This document shows, one piece after another, positions 8,801-17,823 of a stretch of 64,000 nt of DNA. Origin of the DNA: Paenibacillus sp. PAMC 26794 (GTDB lineage Bacteria; Bacillota; Bacilli; Paenibacillales; Paenibacillaceae). The notes beneath the pieces were generated by a model. The model saw only the letters and a list, made by a program, of their open reading frames with translations, was not told the DNA's origin and did no database searches. Every line of letters begins with the position of its first letter. Positions within the stretch are counted from its first letter, which is position 1. The position numbers and the translations under genes were made by a program. The stretch is taken from contig NZ_ANHX01000091.1 of the NCBI RefSeq assembly GCF_000316035.1, positions 62,001 to 126,000 on the forward strand, written 5' to 3'.

Positions 8801-9532
8801 TTGGAATTAGAGCCGCTGTATAAGGTGAAAGTGACCTGTCATTATTGCGAAACCGAGTATGAAACCTCACGGGTAAGACCGAGTTTGAAAAGGCCATACC
8901 GGACGGATTCGGATTTTTGTGCTTACTACAAGCTGGAGAATCCAGATTTTTATGTGGTTCGCATCTGTCCGCAGTGCGGGTTTGCCACGACGGAGAACGC
9001 AACGGAGCATTTAAATGATGCTCAGCGCAAGGCTTTTAAGGAACAGATCGGTAACCGCTGGGTTAAACGTGATTATAGCGGAGCACGAACACTGGAACAG
9101 GCGGTGGCAACGTACAAGCTTGCCTTGCTGTGCGCACAGGTGATCCGGGAGAAAGATCGTGTCGTCGCTGGTCTGTTGCATCATATAGCTTGGTTGTATC
9201 GTTATATGGAGGACCATGCACAGGAACATCGTTTTCTTGAATTTAGCCTGGAAGCCTATGTGAAGGTGTTCGAACGTGAAGGAACGGGTGGCAATGAAGC
9301 CAAACTGTTGTATTTGCTCGGGGAATTGAACCGCAGGGTAGGACGGTTTAATGAAGCAGTGCAATGGTTCAGCAAGGTCATTCATGACAAGCGGATCACA
9401 GATGCGGCCATGATTCGTGCTTCAAGGGAACAGTGGGCCGTGCTGCGTGAGCAGATGATTTCAAGTAAGTTGGAACTCCCTGAAGAGATGCTGGAAACAG
9501 ACAAAGAGGCTGCGAAGCGCAGCCCCCTCTAG
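8801..9532 (+). CDS. DUF2225 protein with zinc-ribbon and TPR-like region
   Basis: A 243-residue cytosolic protein. The N-terminus holds two CxxC pairs, C13/C16 and C56/C59 (CPQCGF), likely one zinc site, followed by a helical region (about 75-215) with TPR-like helices such as EAVQWFSKVIHD. This arrangement is that of DUF2225, of unknown function. The start is TTG with purine-rich GGGAGAGGG upstream; an ATG ten bases earlier is out of frame. It lies 43 bases after the globin gene and may be co-transcribed with it. Confidence 0.82.
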   Translation: MELEPLYKVKVTCHYCETEYETSRVRPSLKRPYRTDSDFCAYYKLENPDFYVVRICPQCGFATTENATEHLNDAQRKAFKEQIGNRWVKRDYSGARTLEQAVATYKLALLCAQVIREKDRVVAGLLHHIAWLYRYMEDHAQEHRFLEFSLEAYVKVFEREGTGGNEAKLLYLLGELNRRVGRFNEAVQWFSKVIHDKRITDAAMIRASREQWAVLREQMISSKLELPEEMLETDKEAAKRSPL

Positions 9533-9544
9533 GTTGATCTTACA

Positions 9545-9778
9545 TTAGTTACGGACAGGACGGCTGGATAACAAATAGTCACTGTCGTTGTCGATCACGG
9601 TCATGCTTGTATTACAGCAGGGAAAAACCAGTAATTTCTTTTTGCCTTCGCGAATGAGCACAAGCTCTTTGGGTTTGAGGGGGAGCAGCACGTTGCTTGC
9701 ATGACAGTAGGGACATTGCTGTACATAGATGTCTCCCATCACAATATCGTAAGGCCAGCTGTTCTCAAACGGAATCAT
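9545..9778 (-). CDS. Conserved small protein with CxxC and CC pairs
   Basis: A 77-residue protein. C22/C25 (CPYCH) and C54/C55 suggest a metal site. I do not recognise a named family. Its ATG overlaps the stop of the upstream YycC-like gene in an ATGA arrangement, so the two are translated together. It converges on the DUF2225 gene, only 12 bases apart. Confidence 0.75.
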   Translation of the reverse strand: MIPFENSWPYDIVMGDIYVQQCPYCHASNVLLPLKPKELVLIREGKKKLLVFPCCNTSMTVIDNDSDYLLSSRPVRN

Positions 9779-9945
9779 TCTTGTTCGCCTTCTGGTGCGG
9801 AAGGTTTGGAGGCTTCTTGTTTGGCTAGTTCCGCAATCTTCTGCATCAGGATATGTTGGGGCATGTGCATCAGGTGCTCCAAAGGTACGCCCAGGGATTC
9901 TGCTAATTTGACGGCTGTATCAGCCGATACTTGTAAAGGTTTCAT
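9775..9945 (-). CDS. YycC-like small protein, 56 residues
   Basis: Begins MKPLQVSADTAVKLAESLGV and contains EHLMHMPQHILMQKIAELAK, resembling the YycC family of about 50-residue Bacillus proteins of unknown function. A strong AGGAGG ribosome site lies 6 bases before the ATG. It overlaps the next gene by four bases. The tail is rich in Ser, Pro and Glu. The family assignment is from memory of the motif. Confidence 0.75.
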   Translation of the reverse strand: MKPLQVSADTAVKLAESLGVPLEHLMHMPQHILMQKIAELAKQEASKPSAPEGEQE

Positions 9946-10063
9946 ACGTTTACCTCCTGAAAGTTACTATAAGTATTTCTCTAGTATAGAGATATGGCAC
10001 ACAGAAAACCAGTTTTTAATTCAATCCTAACCATCCAATTTATAGAGAGAGGTGCCTTATTAA

Positions 10064-11863
10064 ATGAAAACGCCATTACACCCCGTATGGGATCTGGAGT
10101 CCATTTTTAGTGGAGGTTCTTCCTCCGAGACATTTGCTGCGTATCTGATTGAACTGGAAGAGGATGTACGTAAACTGCAACATCTGTTGAATGAAACACC
10201 TGCACCGACTTCATTAGAAGAGACGGCAGCTTTTGATCCGATTTTGGAACTGCTGCAAAGCTGTTATATCCGCATATCGGAAGGTTCTGCGTTTGTATCC
10301 TGCCTCTCATCGCAAAACCAGAAGGACAAAAAGGCAACGCAGCTTCAGGGGGCTATCAGTTCTATTGCAGCGATGCTGAACGGCAGCAAATCGAAGTTCG
10401 ATAATACACTCAGTCAGACATCGGATTCGGTGTGGGACGCGTGGATTGCTCGGGAAGAAATTAAGCCGCTGGCATTTGTTTTGACTGAGAGTCGTACGCT
10501 GGCTCGTGAGAAGCTGTCGCCTGAACTGGAAGGTCTTGCTCTGGATCTGGGTGTAGATGGTTACCATGGTTGGGGCAAATTCTACAACACGATTGTCAGC
10601 AAGGTGAACATTTCATTTGAGCAAAATGGGGAAACGGTGATGCTCTCCGCAGGACAGGCTGCCAACAAGCTGAGCGATAGTGATCGGAATGTACGCGAGA
10701 CGGTATTCGCAAACTGGGAGCAGGCTTGGACTGATGTCGAAGATTTCTGTGCAGATACACTGAACCACCTCGCGGGATTCCGTCTGAAGTTATATGAGAA
10801 ACGTGGCTGGGATGATATCCTCAAAGAACCTCTGGCCATCAACCGGATGTCACGTCAGACACTGGATACGATGTGGGATGTGATTAACGGTGCCAAACCT
10901 GCGCTTGTTCAATATCTGGAGCGCAAGGCAGAACTGCTGGGGGTAGACAAGCTCAGCTGGAGCGACGTAGATGCACCTGTAGGTAAATCGAGTGGCAAAA
11001 TCACTTACGATGAGGCAGCCATCAATATTGTTGAACAGTTTGCCAAGTTCAGTCCTAAACTTTCCTCGTTTGCAGAGATGGCTTTTGAGAAACGCTGGAT
11101 CGAAGCAGAAGACCGTCCTGGCAAGCGTCCAGGCGGATTCTGTACATCTTTGCCACTTAGCAAAGCAACCCGAATTTTCATGACCTTCTCCGGGACACCA
11201 TCTAATGTGTCGACTCTTGCGCATGAACTTGGTCATGGATATCATCAACACATCATGGAAGAGTTGCCCGCCTTGAATCAGCGTTATGCGATGAATGTGG
11301 CTGAGACAGCGTCCACGTTTGCTGAACTGATTGTAGCAGATGCCCTGGTGCAGGCGGCAACAGATGAGCAAGAGAAGCTGGCTTTGCTGGAAGACAAGAT
11401 ACAGCGAAGTGTTGCTTTCTTTATGAACATCCATGCCCGGTTCCTGTTTGAGAATCGTTTCTATGAACAACGCAAAAAAGGCTTGGTCAACGCGGATGAA
11501 TTATCCAAATTAATGGTGGAGGCGCAGCAGGAAGCATTCTGTGGCGTGCTTGCATCAGATCATCCTCATTTCTGGGCATCCAAATTGCATTTCTATCTGA
11601 CTGGTGTGCCATTCTATAATTTCCCATACACGTTCGGTTATATGTTCAGTGCGGGAATCTATGCAAGAGCGCAGCAGGAAGGTACAGCATTTGCAGATAA
11701 ATATGATGATTTGTTGCGGGATACAGGGCGTATGACGGTCGAAGAACTTGCTCAGAAACATCTGGGTACGGACCTGACACAACCGGAATTCTGGAAAAAT
11801 GCTGCAGACTTGGTTATTGCCGATATTGAGCAATTTCTGCAGATGACGGCGACCGAAAAATAG
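10064..11863 (+). CDS. pepF: Oligoendopeptidase F family M3 metallopeptidase
   Basis: A 599-residue cytosolic zinc peptidase that cleaves short peptides. The HExxH motif is H387-E388-L389-G390-H391, and the third zinc ligand is the glutamate in VAETAST about 26 residues later. An N-terminal helical domain of oligopeptidase F type covers roughly residues 110-180. Length and motifs fit the PepF/M3B family. A GAGAGGTG ribosome site precedes the ATG and a strong terminator follows. It is a single-gene unit. Confidence 0.93.
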   Translation: MKTPLHPVWDLESIFSGGSSSETFAAYLIELEEDVRKLQHLLNETPAPTSLEETAAFDPILELLQSCYIRISEGSAFVSCLSSQNQKDKKATQLQGAISSIAAMLNGSKSKFDNTLSQTSDSVWDAWIAREEIKPLAFVLTESRTLAREKLSPELEGLALDLGVDGYHGWGKFYNTIVSKVNISFEQNGETVMLSAGQAANKLSDSDRNVRETVFANWEQAWTDVEDFCADTLNHLAGFRLKLYEKRGWDDILKEPLAINRMSRQTLDTMWDVINGAKPALVQYLERKAELLGVDKLSWSDVDAPVGKSSGKITYDEAAINIVEQFAKFSPKLSSFAEMAFEKRWIEAEDRPGKRPGGFCTSLPLSKATRIFMTFSGTPSNVSTLAHELGHGYHQHIMEELPALNQRYAMNVAETASTFAELIVADALVQAATDEQEKLALLEDKIQRSVAFFMNIHARFLFENRFYEQRKKGLVNADELSKLMVEAQQEAFCGVLASDHPHFWASKLHFYLTGVPFYNFPYTFGYMFSAGIYARAQQEGTAFADKYDDLLRDTGRMTVEELAQKHLGTDLTQPEFWKNAADLVIADIEQFLQMTATEK

Positions 11864-11880
11864 TATAAACATATATGAAA

Positions 11881-11927
11881 AAGGCTGCAATCCCGTGTTA
11901 ACAGACACAGGATTGCAGCCTTTTTTT
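11881..11927 (+). terminator. Terminator after pepF
   Basis: AAGGCTGCAATC pairs with GATTGCAGCCTT, followed by seven T. Confidence 0.93.
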
Positions 11928-12138
11928 GTACAGAATCCTCATTTTTGATTCTCGAAGATTTTGTCGTAATTAAGTGAAAAAGCTCAGTTTAAGGGAGTGG
12001 AATGGCAATTAATTGTGCAAATCATAGTTAGAAATACCCAACTTTGCCGTTCTTTGTTGAATCAGCACATATGATGTCATATAATGAGTCGTAAGTCCTT
12101 GCTGTATAGGACTATAAGCATATAAGGAGAGTGTTAAT

Positions 12139-12549
12139 ATGAAAATTGATGAGCTTTCATTAGCGAGACAGTTGGATCTGGTGTTCAAAGAGCTTGATAA
12201 TGAGTTATCAGGGTTAGATTCAGGGGTAGTTTTTGTGCAAATACGAAACAACGTAATTGGGAAATTCGGTATTCGACATAATCCGATAGCTGGACGAGAT
12301 GGGCAGATGGATGTGGAGGAAGGAGGGCTAAACGAAACCCAGAGAACTTCTTTCCGGGCAATGGCACTGGAGACGTTGAAATTCAAACGCAATTGGACAC
12401 ATGGCGAAATATCGTACGACTTCACAGTAAGACAAGGTATGATTTTGGTAGATGCAACGATGGAGTCCAATTACAATATGGCAAGCTTGATGATTCGTTA
12501 CCCTAGAACCAATACATACAAGGATTCGGATATGGAGTCGACCTCATAA
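12139..12549 (+). CDS. Hypothetical protein, 136 residues
   Basis: A soluble, acidic protein with no signal peptide, membrane segment or motif that I recognise. The predicted pattern is alpha at the N-terminus (residues 4-25) then mixed strands. An AGGAGAG ribosome site precedes the ATG and a terminator follows, so it is expressed alone. The upstream 270 bases hold only the pepF terminator and AT-rich sequence. Confidence 0.75.
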   Translation: MKIDELSLARQLDLVFKELDNELSGLDSGVVFVQIRNNVIGKFGIRHNPIAGRDGQMDVEEGGLNETQRTSFRAMALETLKFKRNWTHGEISYDFTVRQGMILVDATMESNYNMASLMIRYPRTNTYKDSDMESTS

Positions 12550-12565
12550 TTCGTTGCACAAGAGA

Positions 12566-12600
12566 AAGCGGCACTTCCGAAGAAGGCCGCTTTTACTTTT
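12566..12600 (+). terminator. Terminator after the 136-residue gene
   Basis: AAGCGGC pairs with GCCGCTT, followed by a T-rich tract. Confidence 0.8.
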
Positions 12601-12634
12601 GGATTCTGCTTAGGCTCAAGCAATAATTACGAGC

Positions 12635-12868
12635 TTACGAACGACCCGATAATTGCTGCTCAGCGATTTGCACCAGACGTTTAGTGATGTATCCACCCAG
12701 AGAACCTGTCTCACGGGAAGTATAGTTACCGTAGTAACCATCTTGTGGAATAGTTACACCCAGCTCTTGAGCAGCTTCAATTTTCAATTGTTGCAATGCT
12801 GCAGTTGCTTGGGGAACGACCAGGTTGTTGGAGCGGCTACCGCTACCTTGGTTTTGACCTCCGTACAT
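12635..12868 (-). CDS. Alpha/beta-type small acid-soluble spore protein
   Basis: A 77-residue DNA-coating spore protein. It carries both family signatures: KIEAAQELGV, with the GPR protease cleavage region, and the C-terminal TSRETGSLGGYITKRLV block. The N-terminus has a short Gly/Asn/Gln-rich lead. The open frame extends 42 codons upstream, but the ATG used has an AAGGAGGTGAC ribosome site 4 bases away and gives the family length. A sigma-G-type promoter lies 30 bases upstream. From residue 14 on it is nearly identical to the SASP at 16063. Confidence 0.95.
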   Translation of the reverse strand: MYGGQNQGSGSRSNNLVVPQATAALQQLKIEAAQELGVTIPQDGYYGNYTSRETGSLGGYITKRLVQIAEQQLSGRS

Positions 12869-12898
12869 ATGTGTCACCTCCTTATGGCTTGGTGATGT

Positions 12899-12928
12899 TA
12901 GTATGGTTAGAGAATAAGGAAATATACA
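12899..12928 (-). promoter_or_regulatory. Sigma-G-like promoter of the SASP gene
   Basis: On the minus strand TGTATA, 17 bases, CATACTA; the forespore sigma-G consensus is TGAATA and CATACTA. It fits a forespore-specific SASP gene. Confidence 0.7.
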
Positions 12929-12978
12929 TGATATGGCGTAAGGGAAAATATGGATAACTATCAGTGCACAGGACACAT

Positions 12979-13005
12979 AAAAAAGCCGACCCAATGCGGG
13001 TCGGC
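12979..13005 (-). terminator. Terminator of the aldose epimerase gene
   Basis: On the minus strand GCCGACCC pairs with GGGTCGGC, followed by six T. Confidence 0.9.
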
Positions 13006-13073
13006 AAGTTGTATTTGGATATCAAAATATAGGGTGATATGCGTAAAAGCAGAATAGAGGATGATCAGCTCGC

Positions 13074-14048
13074 TTAGTCTGTAGGAGGCATAACCTCAAT
13101 ACGTGTAAATAACTCAACAGGCTGTTCTGGTTCCAAGCGAATCAACCCGGTTTGTTCATCCGATAAAGCCAAATTAGGTGCATCCGGGAGCCAAGTGTAC
13201 GGTTCAATGCACAAGAACTGATCGGATTCACCTTTGGTAAAGAGAACCCAATGTTTGAAAAATGTTTCATCTGCTGAATATTTTAATGTATATCCATCTT
13301 GCCTGCGTAAGTAAGCCGTAGCCGGTTCACCTTCGGTAGCTTTCAACAGGGTATCCCAGTTACGTCCCTGCATATTGATGCCTTCGTTAAGAGCAGACCA
13401 TTCACCCAGAGATTCCAGTTCACCTGTCGGTAGTTGTTCTTCATTCTGTCCGTATATTCCGGAAACAGGCAGTTGCAGTGTCCAGTCGGCAGGTTTGCCG
13501 TCTAACAAAAACCATGTATGATATCCCATCCCAAAAGGAGCAGGTGTTGAGCTCAGATTGGTGACTCGCAGACGCTGGCTAAATACAGCGTTATGCAGAC
13601 TGAACGTCATCTCAAGTTTTAGGGGAATCGGGAATTGTGCCATCCAATGCTCTTCATTTTCGGTCAGTAATTCAGTCGTAATTGCACAGCCGTCTTCATC
13701 TTCCTCAATGTCACTGACACACCAGGATTGGGTACGGTGGAGACCGTGAATATGGTTGTCATTCGCCGTGTTCTGATCAAACTGGTAACGAACGCCTTCA
13801 TATTCGAATTGTCCACGATGAATGCGCCCTGGTGGAATCAGGAGAGGAACGCCAAAATGGTACGGCTTCTGCAGATAAAAGGCAAGATCGTCTTCATCCG
13901 GACGGCGGACGACATCTCTGTCCTGCACTAAATCGCGAATCGAAATAATATTATTTCCAAGACGCGGCAGCAGGGTGATTTCCAATTCACGGCTATGTAG
14001 GATATACGTGTCGTAACCATTCCATTGGCCTTTGGTCACTTGTTTCAT
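13074..14048 (-). CDS. Aldose 1-epimerase family protein
   Basis: A 324-residue galactose-mutarotase-fold protein. The order of blocks NNIISIRDLV, FGVPLLIPPGRI, HGLHRTQSW, GMGYHTWFLL and CIEPYTWLPDAPN is that of the aldose 1-epimerase superfamily, with the active-site histidines in HGLHR and GYHTW. The true sugar is unknown; many Paenibacillus members are called GalM without proof. An AAAAGGAG ribosome site precedes the ATG. A possible small gene overlaps its start by four bases. Confidence 0.88.
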   Translation of the reverse strand: MKQVTKGQWNGYDTYILHSRELEITLLPRLGNNIISIRDLVQDRDVVRRPDEDDLAFYLQKPYHFGVPLLIPPGRIHRGQFEYEGVRYQFDQNTANDNHIHGLHRTQSWCVSDIEEDEDGCAITTELLTENEEHWMAQFPIPLKLEMTFSLHNAVFSQRLRVTNLSSTPAPFGMGYHTWFLLDGKPADWTLQLPVSGIYGQNEEQLPTGELESLGEWSALNEGINMQGRNWDTLLKATEGEPATAYLRRQDGYTLKYSADETFFKHWVLFTKGESDQFLCIEPYTWLPDAPNLALSDEQTGLIRLEPEQPVELFTRIEVMPPTD

Positions 14049-14275
14049 ATCGATGCTCCTTTTCCCACTTGAAATCTGTCTGCAAGCAGTTGTGATGAAG
14101 CTACTGCTGCAGGCGTGTCGTTGTGTACATGCCAGCGATTTCCTGCGCTATTTCGTGTGAAGCAGGCAACAGGATAAGCAATTCCATCATAACAGATTTT
14201 GATGTCTCGGGTAAAAAAGTTCAACTCATTTTGACATTCACGCCTGTGCGCATTAAGATGGAACTCTAAAAGCAT
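14045..14275 (-). CDS. Possible small ORF upstream of the epimerase gene
   Basis: An open frame of 76 codons whose stop overlaps the epimerase ATG in an ATGA arrangement, as co-translated genes do. The first ATG has no ribosome binding site and the 5' part lies over the divergent trpS promoter. I do not recognise the product. It may be an accidental frame. Confidence 0.25.
   Translation of the reverse strand: MLLEFHLNAHRRECQNELNFFTRDIKICYDGIAYPVACFTRNSAGNRWHVHNDTPAAVASSQLLADRFQVGKGASI
14231..14259 (+). promoter_or_regulatory. Promoter of the trpS T-box transcript
   Basis: TTGACA, 17 bases, TAAGAT. It lies 25-30 bases before the start of the T-box leader. Confidence 0.75.
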
Positions 14276-14284
14276 TTATTAGAA

Positions 14285-14578
14285 TTAAATGACATGAAAT
14301 CGATGACAGGGATAAGTAGGCCAAGAGAATCCTCTCCAGAAAGCCGGTGGTTGATGTGAACCGGTGTGAGCTCTTTACCGAATGGACCCTTGAGTGTAGG
14401 TTTGAACAGGTTAAGCCAGAGATGGGCTTGCCCCACTAGAGTCTGCCGTGTAATCCACGTTACGGAACAATGAAGGCATTTCTTCCGCTTGACTTGATTC
14501 AGGGTCAGGAGCAATCGAAGAAAAGCGAATAAGGGTGGCACCACGGTCTCACGTCCCTTGCGGATGTGGGGCCTTTTT
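14285..14578 (+). promoter_or_regulatory. T-box riboswitch (tryptophan) upstream of trpS
   Basis: The conserved T-box AAGGGTGGCACCACGG lies near 14530, followed by a terminator hairpin (GGTCTCACGTCC with GGATGTGGGGCC and five T). The 5' part shows the AAGTAGG bulge of stem I, and a TGG in the specifier position at 14383-14385 (GAATGGAC) fits tryptophan. Uncharged tRNA-Trp should stabilise the antiterminator and turn on trpS. Confidence 0.92.
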
Positions 14579-14635
14579 GCGTTCGCAGAGAATGGCAGGA
14601 GTTTTTTATATACAATCAGGGAGGCGTTATGTGTA

Positions 14636-15628
14636 ATGAAAACAGTACTTTCAGGTATTCAGCCAAGCGGTAAGCTCACATTGGGCAACTATATTGGTGC
14701 AATCAAAAATTTTGTAAAACTCCAGCATGACTATCAATGTCATTTCATGGTGGTTGATCTTCATGCCATCACCGTGGCTCAGGAGCCAGCAGCATTGCGT
14801 GAACAGTCGGAAGCGGTAGCTGCACTGTTTATTGCAGCAGGTATTGATCCTTCGAAATCTAACGTATTTCTGCAATCCCATGTACCACAGCACGCGGAAT
14901 TGGGCTGGTTGATGACAACGTTGACCTCCATGGGTGAGCTAGAACGCATGACTCAGTTTAAGGATAAATCATCCGGTAAAGATTCCGTTGGTGCCGGACT
15001 GTTTGTGTATCCATCATTAATGGCGGCTGATATTTTGTTATACAATGCTGACCTTGTGCCAGTAGGTGAGGATCAGAAGCAGCATCTGGAACTGACACGT
15101 GATCTGGCAGGACGTTTTAACCACCGTTATGGGGAGTACTTCACCATTCCAGATCCGTATATCCCACAGGTAGGTGCACGGGTAATGTCACTTGATGATG
15201 CCTCTACGAAAATGAGCAAAAGTAACCCTAACGCTGGCAGCTATATTGCCCTGCTGGATCCGCCGGATGTGATTCGCAAAAAAATCAGCCGTGCCACTAC
15301 AGATTCGGGACGTGAAGTCGTATATGATCCGGCAAACAAACCGGAAGTCAGCAATCTGATGAGTATCTACGCTGAATGTGCAGGTATGACGCTTAAGGAA
15401 GTAGCTGAGCGTTATGAAGGCAAGATGTACGGTCCGTTTAAAAAGGAACTGGCTGAAGTGGTTGTATCTGTGATTGAACCGCTCCAACAAAGATATAATG
15501 AGATTCGTGAGTCTGGCGAATTGGCGGATGTTCTGGAAACGTCAGCCCGCCGTGCAGAAGAAGTTGCTGCTCAAACGTTGGATGCAGTGAAAGAACGTAT
15601 GGGATTTGTTCCGAGACGTAAACAGTAG
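14636..15628 (+). CDS. trpS: Tryptophanyl-tRNA synthetase
   Basis: Charges tRNA-Trp. A class I synthetase of 330 residues: the HIGH-equivalent region is SGIQPSGKLTLGNYIG at residues 5-20 and KMSKS lies at 192-196. The frame is open 26 codons upstream, into the T-box terminator; the ATG used has a GGGAGGCG ribosome site and gives the normal N-terminus. Controlled by the T-box riboswitch just upstream. Confidence 0.96.
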   Translation: MKTVLSGIQPSGKLTLGNYIGAIKNFVKLQHDYQCHFMVVDLHAITVAQEPAALREQSEAVAALFIAAGIDPSKSNVFLQSHVPQHAELGWLMTTLTSMGELERMTQFKDKSSGKDSVGAGLFVYPSLMAADILLYNADLVPVGEDQKQHLELTRDLAGRFNHRYGEYFTIPDPYIPQVGARVMSLDDASTKMSKSNPNAGSYIALLDPPDVIRKKISRATTDSGREVVYDPANKPEVSNLMSIYAECAGMTLKEVAERYEGKMYGPFKKELAEVVVSVIEPLQQRYNEIRESGELADVLETSARRAEEVAAQTLDAVKERMGFVPRRKQ

Positions 15629-15670
15629 TCCTGACAACATCTTCATTTCACGCAATGAATAGTTAACATG

Positions 15671-15707
15671 AATAAAGAGGAGCCCTATTGAAGGACTCCT
15701 CTTTATT
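15671..15707. terminator. Bidirectional terminator between trpS and the YlaF-like gene
   Basis: AATAAAGAGGAG pairs with CTCCTCTTTATT; it serves the two convergent genes. Confidence 0.9.
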
Positions 15708-15741
15708 GGTGCGTTCATTATTGAACTATCAAATGACCTAA

Positions 15742-15942
15742 TCAAGAAGTGGGCTCTGAAGCAGCCGAGCGAACTTCCTGACGTTCTTTTTTGGCACGAA
15801 TCACAAATCCCCAGCCAATGTTGGCAATGGACAGGACAAACAGTAGTGCAGCAAACCAACCGGAGTATGAGATCATAATTGCTGAAACCGTTAACAAGAT
15901 AATCGAAGAGAATGCGAACCATAAGGACAAGCCTTTACTCAT
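15742..15942 (-). CDS. Small two-helix membrane protein (YlaF/DUF5325-like)
   Basis: A 66-residue protein with two hydrophobic segments at about residues 7-27 and 30-47 and a charged tail (RAKKERQEVR). This layout resembles the YlaF/DUF5325 family of Bacillus membrane proteins of unknown function; the assignment is tentative. A GGAGG-type ribosome site (GGAGGTTTTTCCC) precedes the ATG. Confidence 0.7.
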   Translation of the reverse strand: MSKGLSLWFAFSSIILLTVSAIMISYSGWFAALLFVLSIANIGWGFVIRAKKERQEVRSAASEPTS

Positions 15943-15978
15943 TGGGAAAAACCTCCATCTACAAATTTAGTAAAACTC

Positions 15979-16008
15979 CGTATAACCTGTAGCCTACGAG
16001 CCATAATA
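15979..16008 (+). promoter_or_regulatory. Sigma-G-like promoter of the second SASP gene
   Basis: CGTATA, 17 bases, CATAATA, close to the sigma-G consensus and with the same spacing as the site at 12899-12928. Confidence 0.55.
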
Positions 16009-16062
16009 ATCTTGCAAGCTTGCAATTACATTACAGACACAGATTGAAGGGAGATTATAAAT

Positions 16063-16281
16063 ATGGCTCAAGGATCTCGTTCTAACAACTTGGTGGTACC
16101 TCAGGCAAATTCAGCACTGCAACAATTGAAAATCGAGGCTGCACAGGAACTGGGTGTAACTATCCCACAAGACGGTTACTATGGTAACTACACTTCCCGT
16201 GAAACAGGATCTTTGGGTGGATATATCACCAAACGTCTGGTACAAATCGCTGAGCAGTCTCTGGCTGGGTCTGGCAAATAA
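16063..16281 (+). CDS. Alpha/beta-type small acid-soluble spore protein
   Basis: A 72-residue spore DNA-binding protein. The KIEAAQELGV and TSRETGSLGGYITKRLV signatures are both complete. It differs from the SASP at 12635 mainly at the two ends; the middle 55 residues are nearly the same, so the two are recent paralogues or kept alike by gene conversion. A GAAGGGAG ribosome site and a strong terminator frame the gene. Confidence 0.95.
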   Translation: MAQGSRSNNLVVPQANSALQQLKIEAAQELGVTIPQDGYYGNYTSRETGSLGGYITKRLVQIAEQSLAGSGK

Positions 16282-16320
16282 TTTATTTTAACCAACAGCA
16301 ACAAAACAGGATAAACAGAA

Positions 16321-16350
16321 AGCCCGGAGCGGAAACGCTCCGGGCTTTCT
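16321..16350 (+). terminator. Terminator after the second SASP gene
   Basis: AGCCCGGAGC pairs with GCTCCGGGCT, then TTTCT. Confidence 0.9.
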
Positions 16351-16397
16351 CGCGTATCAGTTCCTATGTCTGATTGTGCCTTGCCATGCTCACTTCG

Positions 16398-17378
16398 TCA
16401 AGGGCGTGCAGATAAAAGTTTTTTATCCATTTTCTCATCGCTTAACCAGCCTACATACGTATCAATCGTTTCAAAATTCCGATCCATCACAATCACAGCG
16501 ACAAATGGATATTGTTTCCGGTGTCGATAACGTACATCTGCCCAGCGGACCTTGTAACCGGCAGGCAGTTCTTCAACCTCTGCCACCGCATAGGAGGTGA
16601 AATAGAGGAAGGCACTGACTTCCGGTGATTTGCGTGAAGCAGCAACGGCCGCATGAGTAGAAGACGAGGCTTGCAGACTCCATACCAGATTAGAACCATC
16701 CATTTTACCGATCACATAACTGCCGTCCTCAACTCGTTTAACCACATGCCAGCGGTTCCAGGATATCGTTGGAATGACGATGTATCTTGCCTGCTCTGGG
16801 CTGTTGTCGAGACGTCTGACTTTTCTGACCGCTTGTGCACGAGCAATCGTTCGCCATATATAATATAAACCGGTCAAACTATACAACGTAACGAAGAGTG
16901 GAGCAGGGGCGATCAGATCAAAGGCCCATAACAGGATAGCTATGACATGTGTAGTAAATAGAAACGGATCAAAAATATGAATGATGTTCCAGGCAATCCA
17001 GCGTTCCGTAAAAGGCCGGGCGGCTTGGGTTCCATAGGTGTTGAACAGATCGGTGAATACGTGAAAGCCTACGGCCACAGCGGTCCAGGTGGCAACGTGT
17101 CCAATAGGAACACCAGGGAATATCAGTGCAATGACGCCGGTGATGAGCAAAACCCATAACAGGAGAAATGGCAGAGAGTGTGACAAGCCCCGATGATTCC
17201 GAATGTAAAGCGAATTGCTTTTGAGACGTAACGCAGTATCAATGTCAGGGGCCTGGGAACCGGCGATCGTGCCAACCATTACCGCAGCTGCAAGCATGGG
17301 ACTCGCCGCGACGACAGGATCGACATAAGCCAGACCGGCTAGACCAATCCCCATGACAAAATGTGTAGAGGTATCCAT
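16398..17378 (-). CDS. yfhP: YfhP-like membrane-bound metal-dependent hydrolase
   Basis: A 326-residue protein of the YdjM/YfhP family. An HFVMGIG motif at the N-terminus, a QAPDID motif near residue 48, an HRGLSHS motif near 67 and FHVFTDLFNTYGT near 108 carry the conserved His and Asp residues thought to bind metal. Four to five hydrophobic segments cover residues 10-190; the C-terminal third is soluble. The length equals B. subtilis YfhP, a regulator of its own operon in older work. The ATG has an AAAGGAGACG ribosome site; the frame upstream of it is open but has none. Confidence 0.85.
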   Translation of the reverse strand: MDTSTHFVMGIGLAGLAYVDPVVAASPMLAAAVMVGTIAGSQAPDIDTALRLKSNSLYIRNHRGLSHSLPFLLLWVLLITGVIALIFPGVPIGHVATWTAVAVGFHVFTDLFNTYGTQAARPFTERWIAWNIIHIFDPFLFTTHVIAILLWAFDLIAPAPLFVTLYSLTGLYYIWRTIARAQAVRKVRRLDNSPEQARYIVIPTISWNRWHVVKRVEDGSYVIGKMDGSNLVWSLQASSSTHAAVAASRKSPEVSAFLYFTSYAVAEVEELPAGYKVRWADVRYRHRKQYPFVAVIVMDRNFETIDTYVGWLSDEKMDKKLLSARP

Positions 17379-17823
17379 AAACGTCTCCTTTGTGTGGTGT
17401 ATCGTTCTAAGACTTCTAAGGCATATTACTTCTCTATCTAGGTGATACCCATATATAGTGTATAATATCCGTTTGTCAGGATGCAAAACATCCCTAATTT
17501 CAAAGTTATGACAATTTCCTGCGACATACCCAATAAATGTACGTATTTTGTCAAACTATTTTGGCAGTTCCTATGATAAACTTTATATCGGATACAGTGA
17601 GAAAAATCGGCAGAGAACGTACGATACTATTCGAATGATATACAACGCTAAAATAATTTATGGGCATTGTTCCTTTAAACCGTTACAATAATATAGAATC
17701 TCATAAAAAGTAGGTTTCTTTGAATACATATGTCACAGTAGATGGATGAAACGAAACAAACGTGATTTTGGGTACACATATGTATGCGTATTCATAAGAG
17801 AAGATACAGAAGGGACGAGGAAG

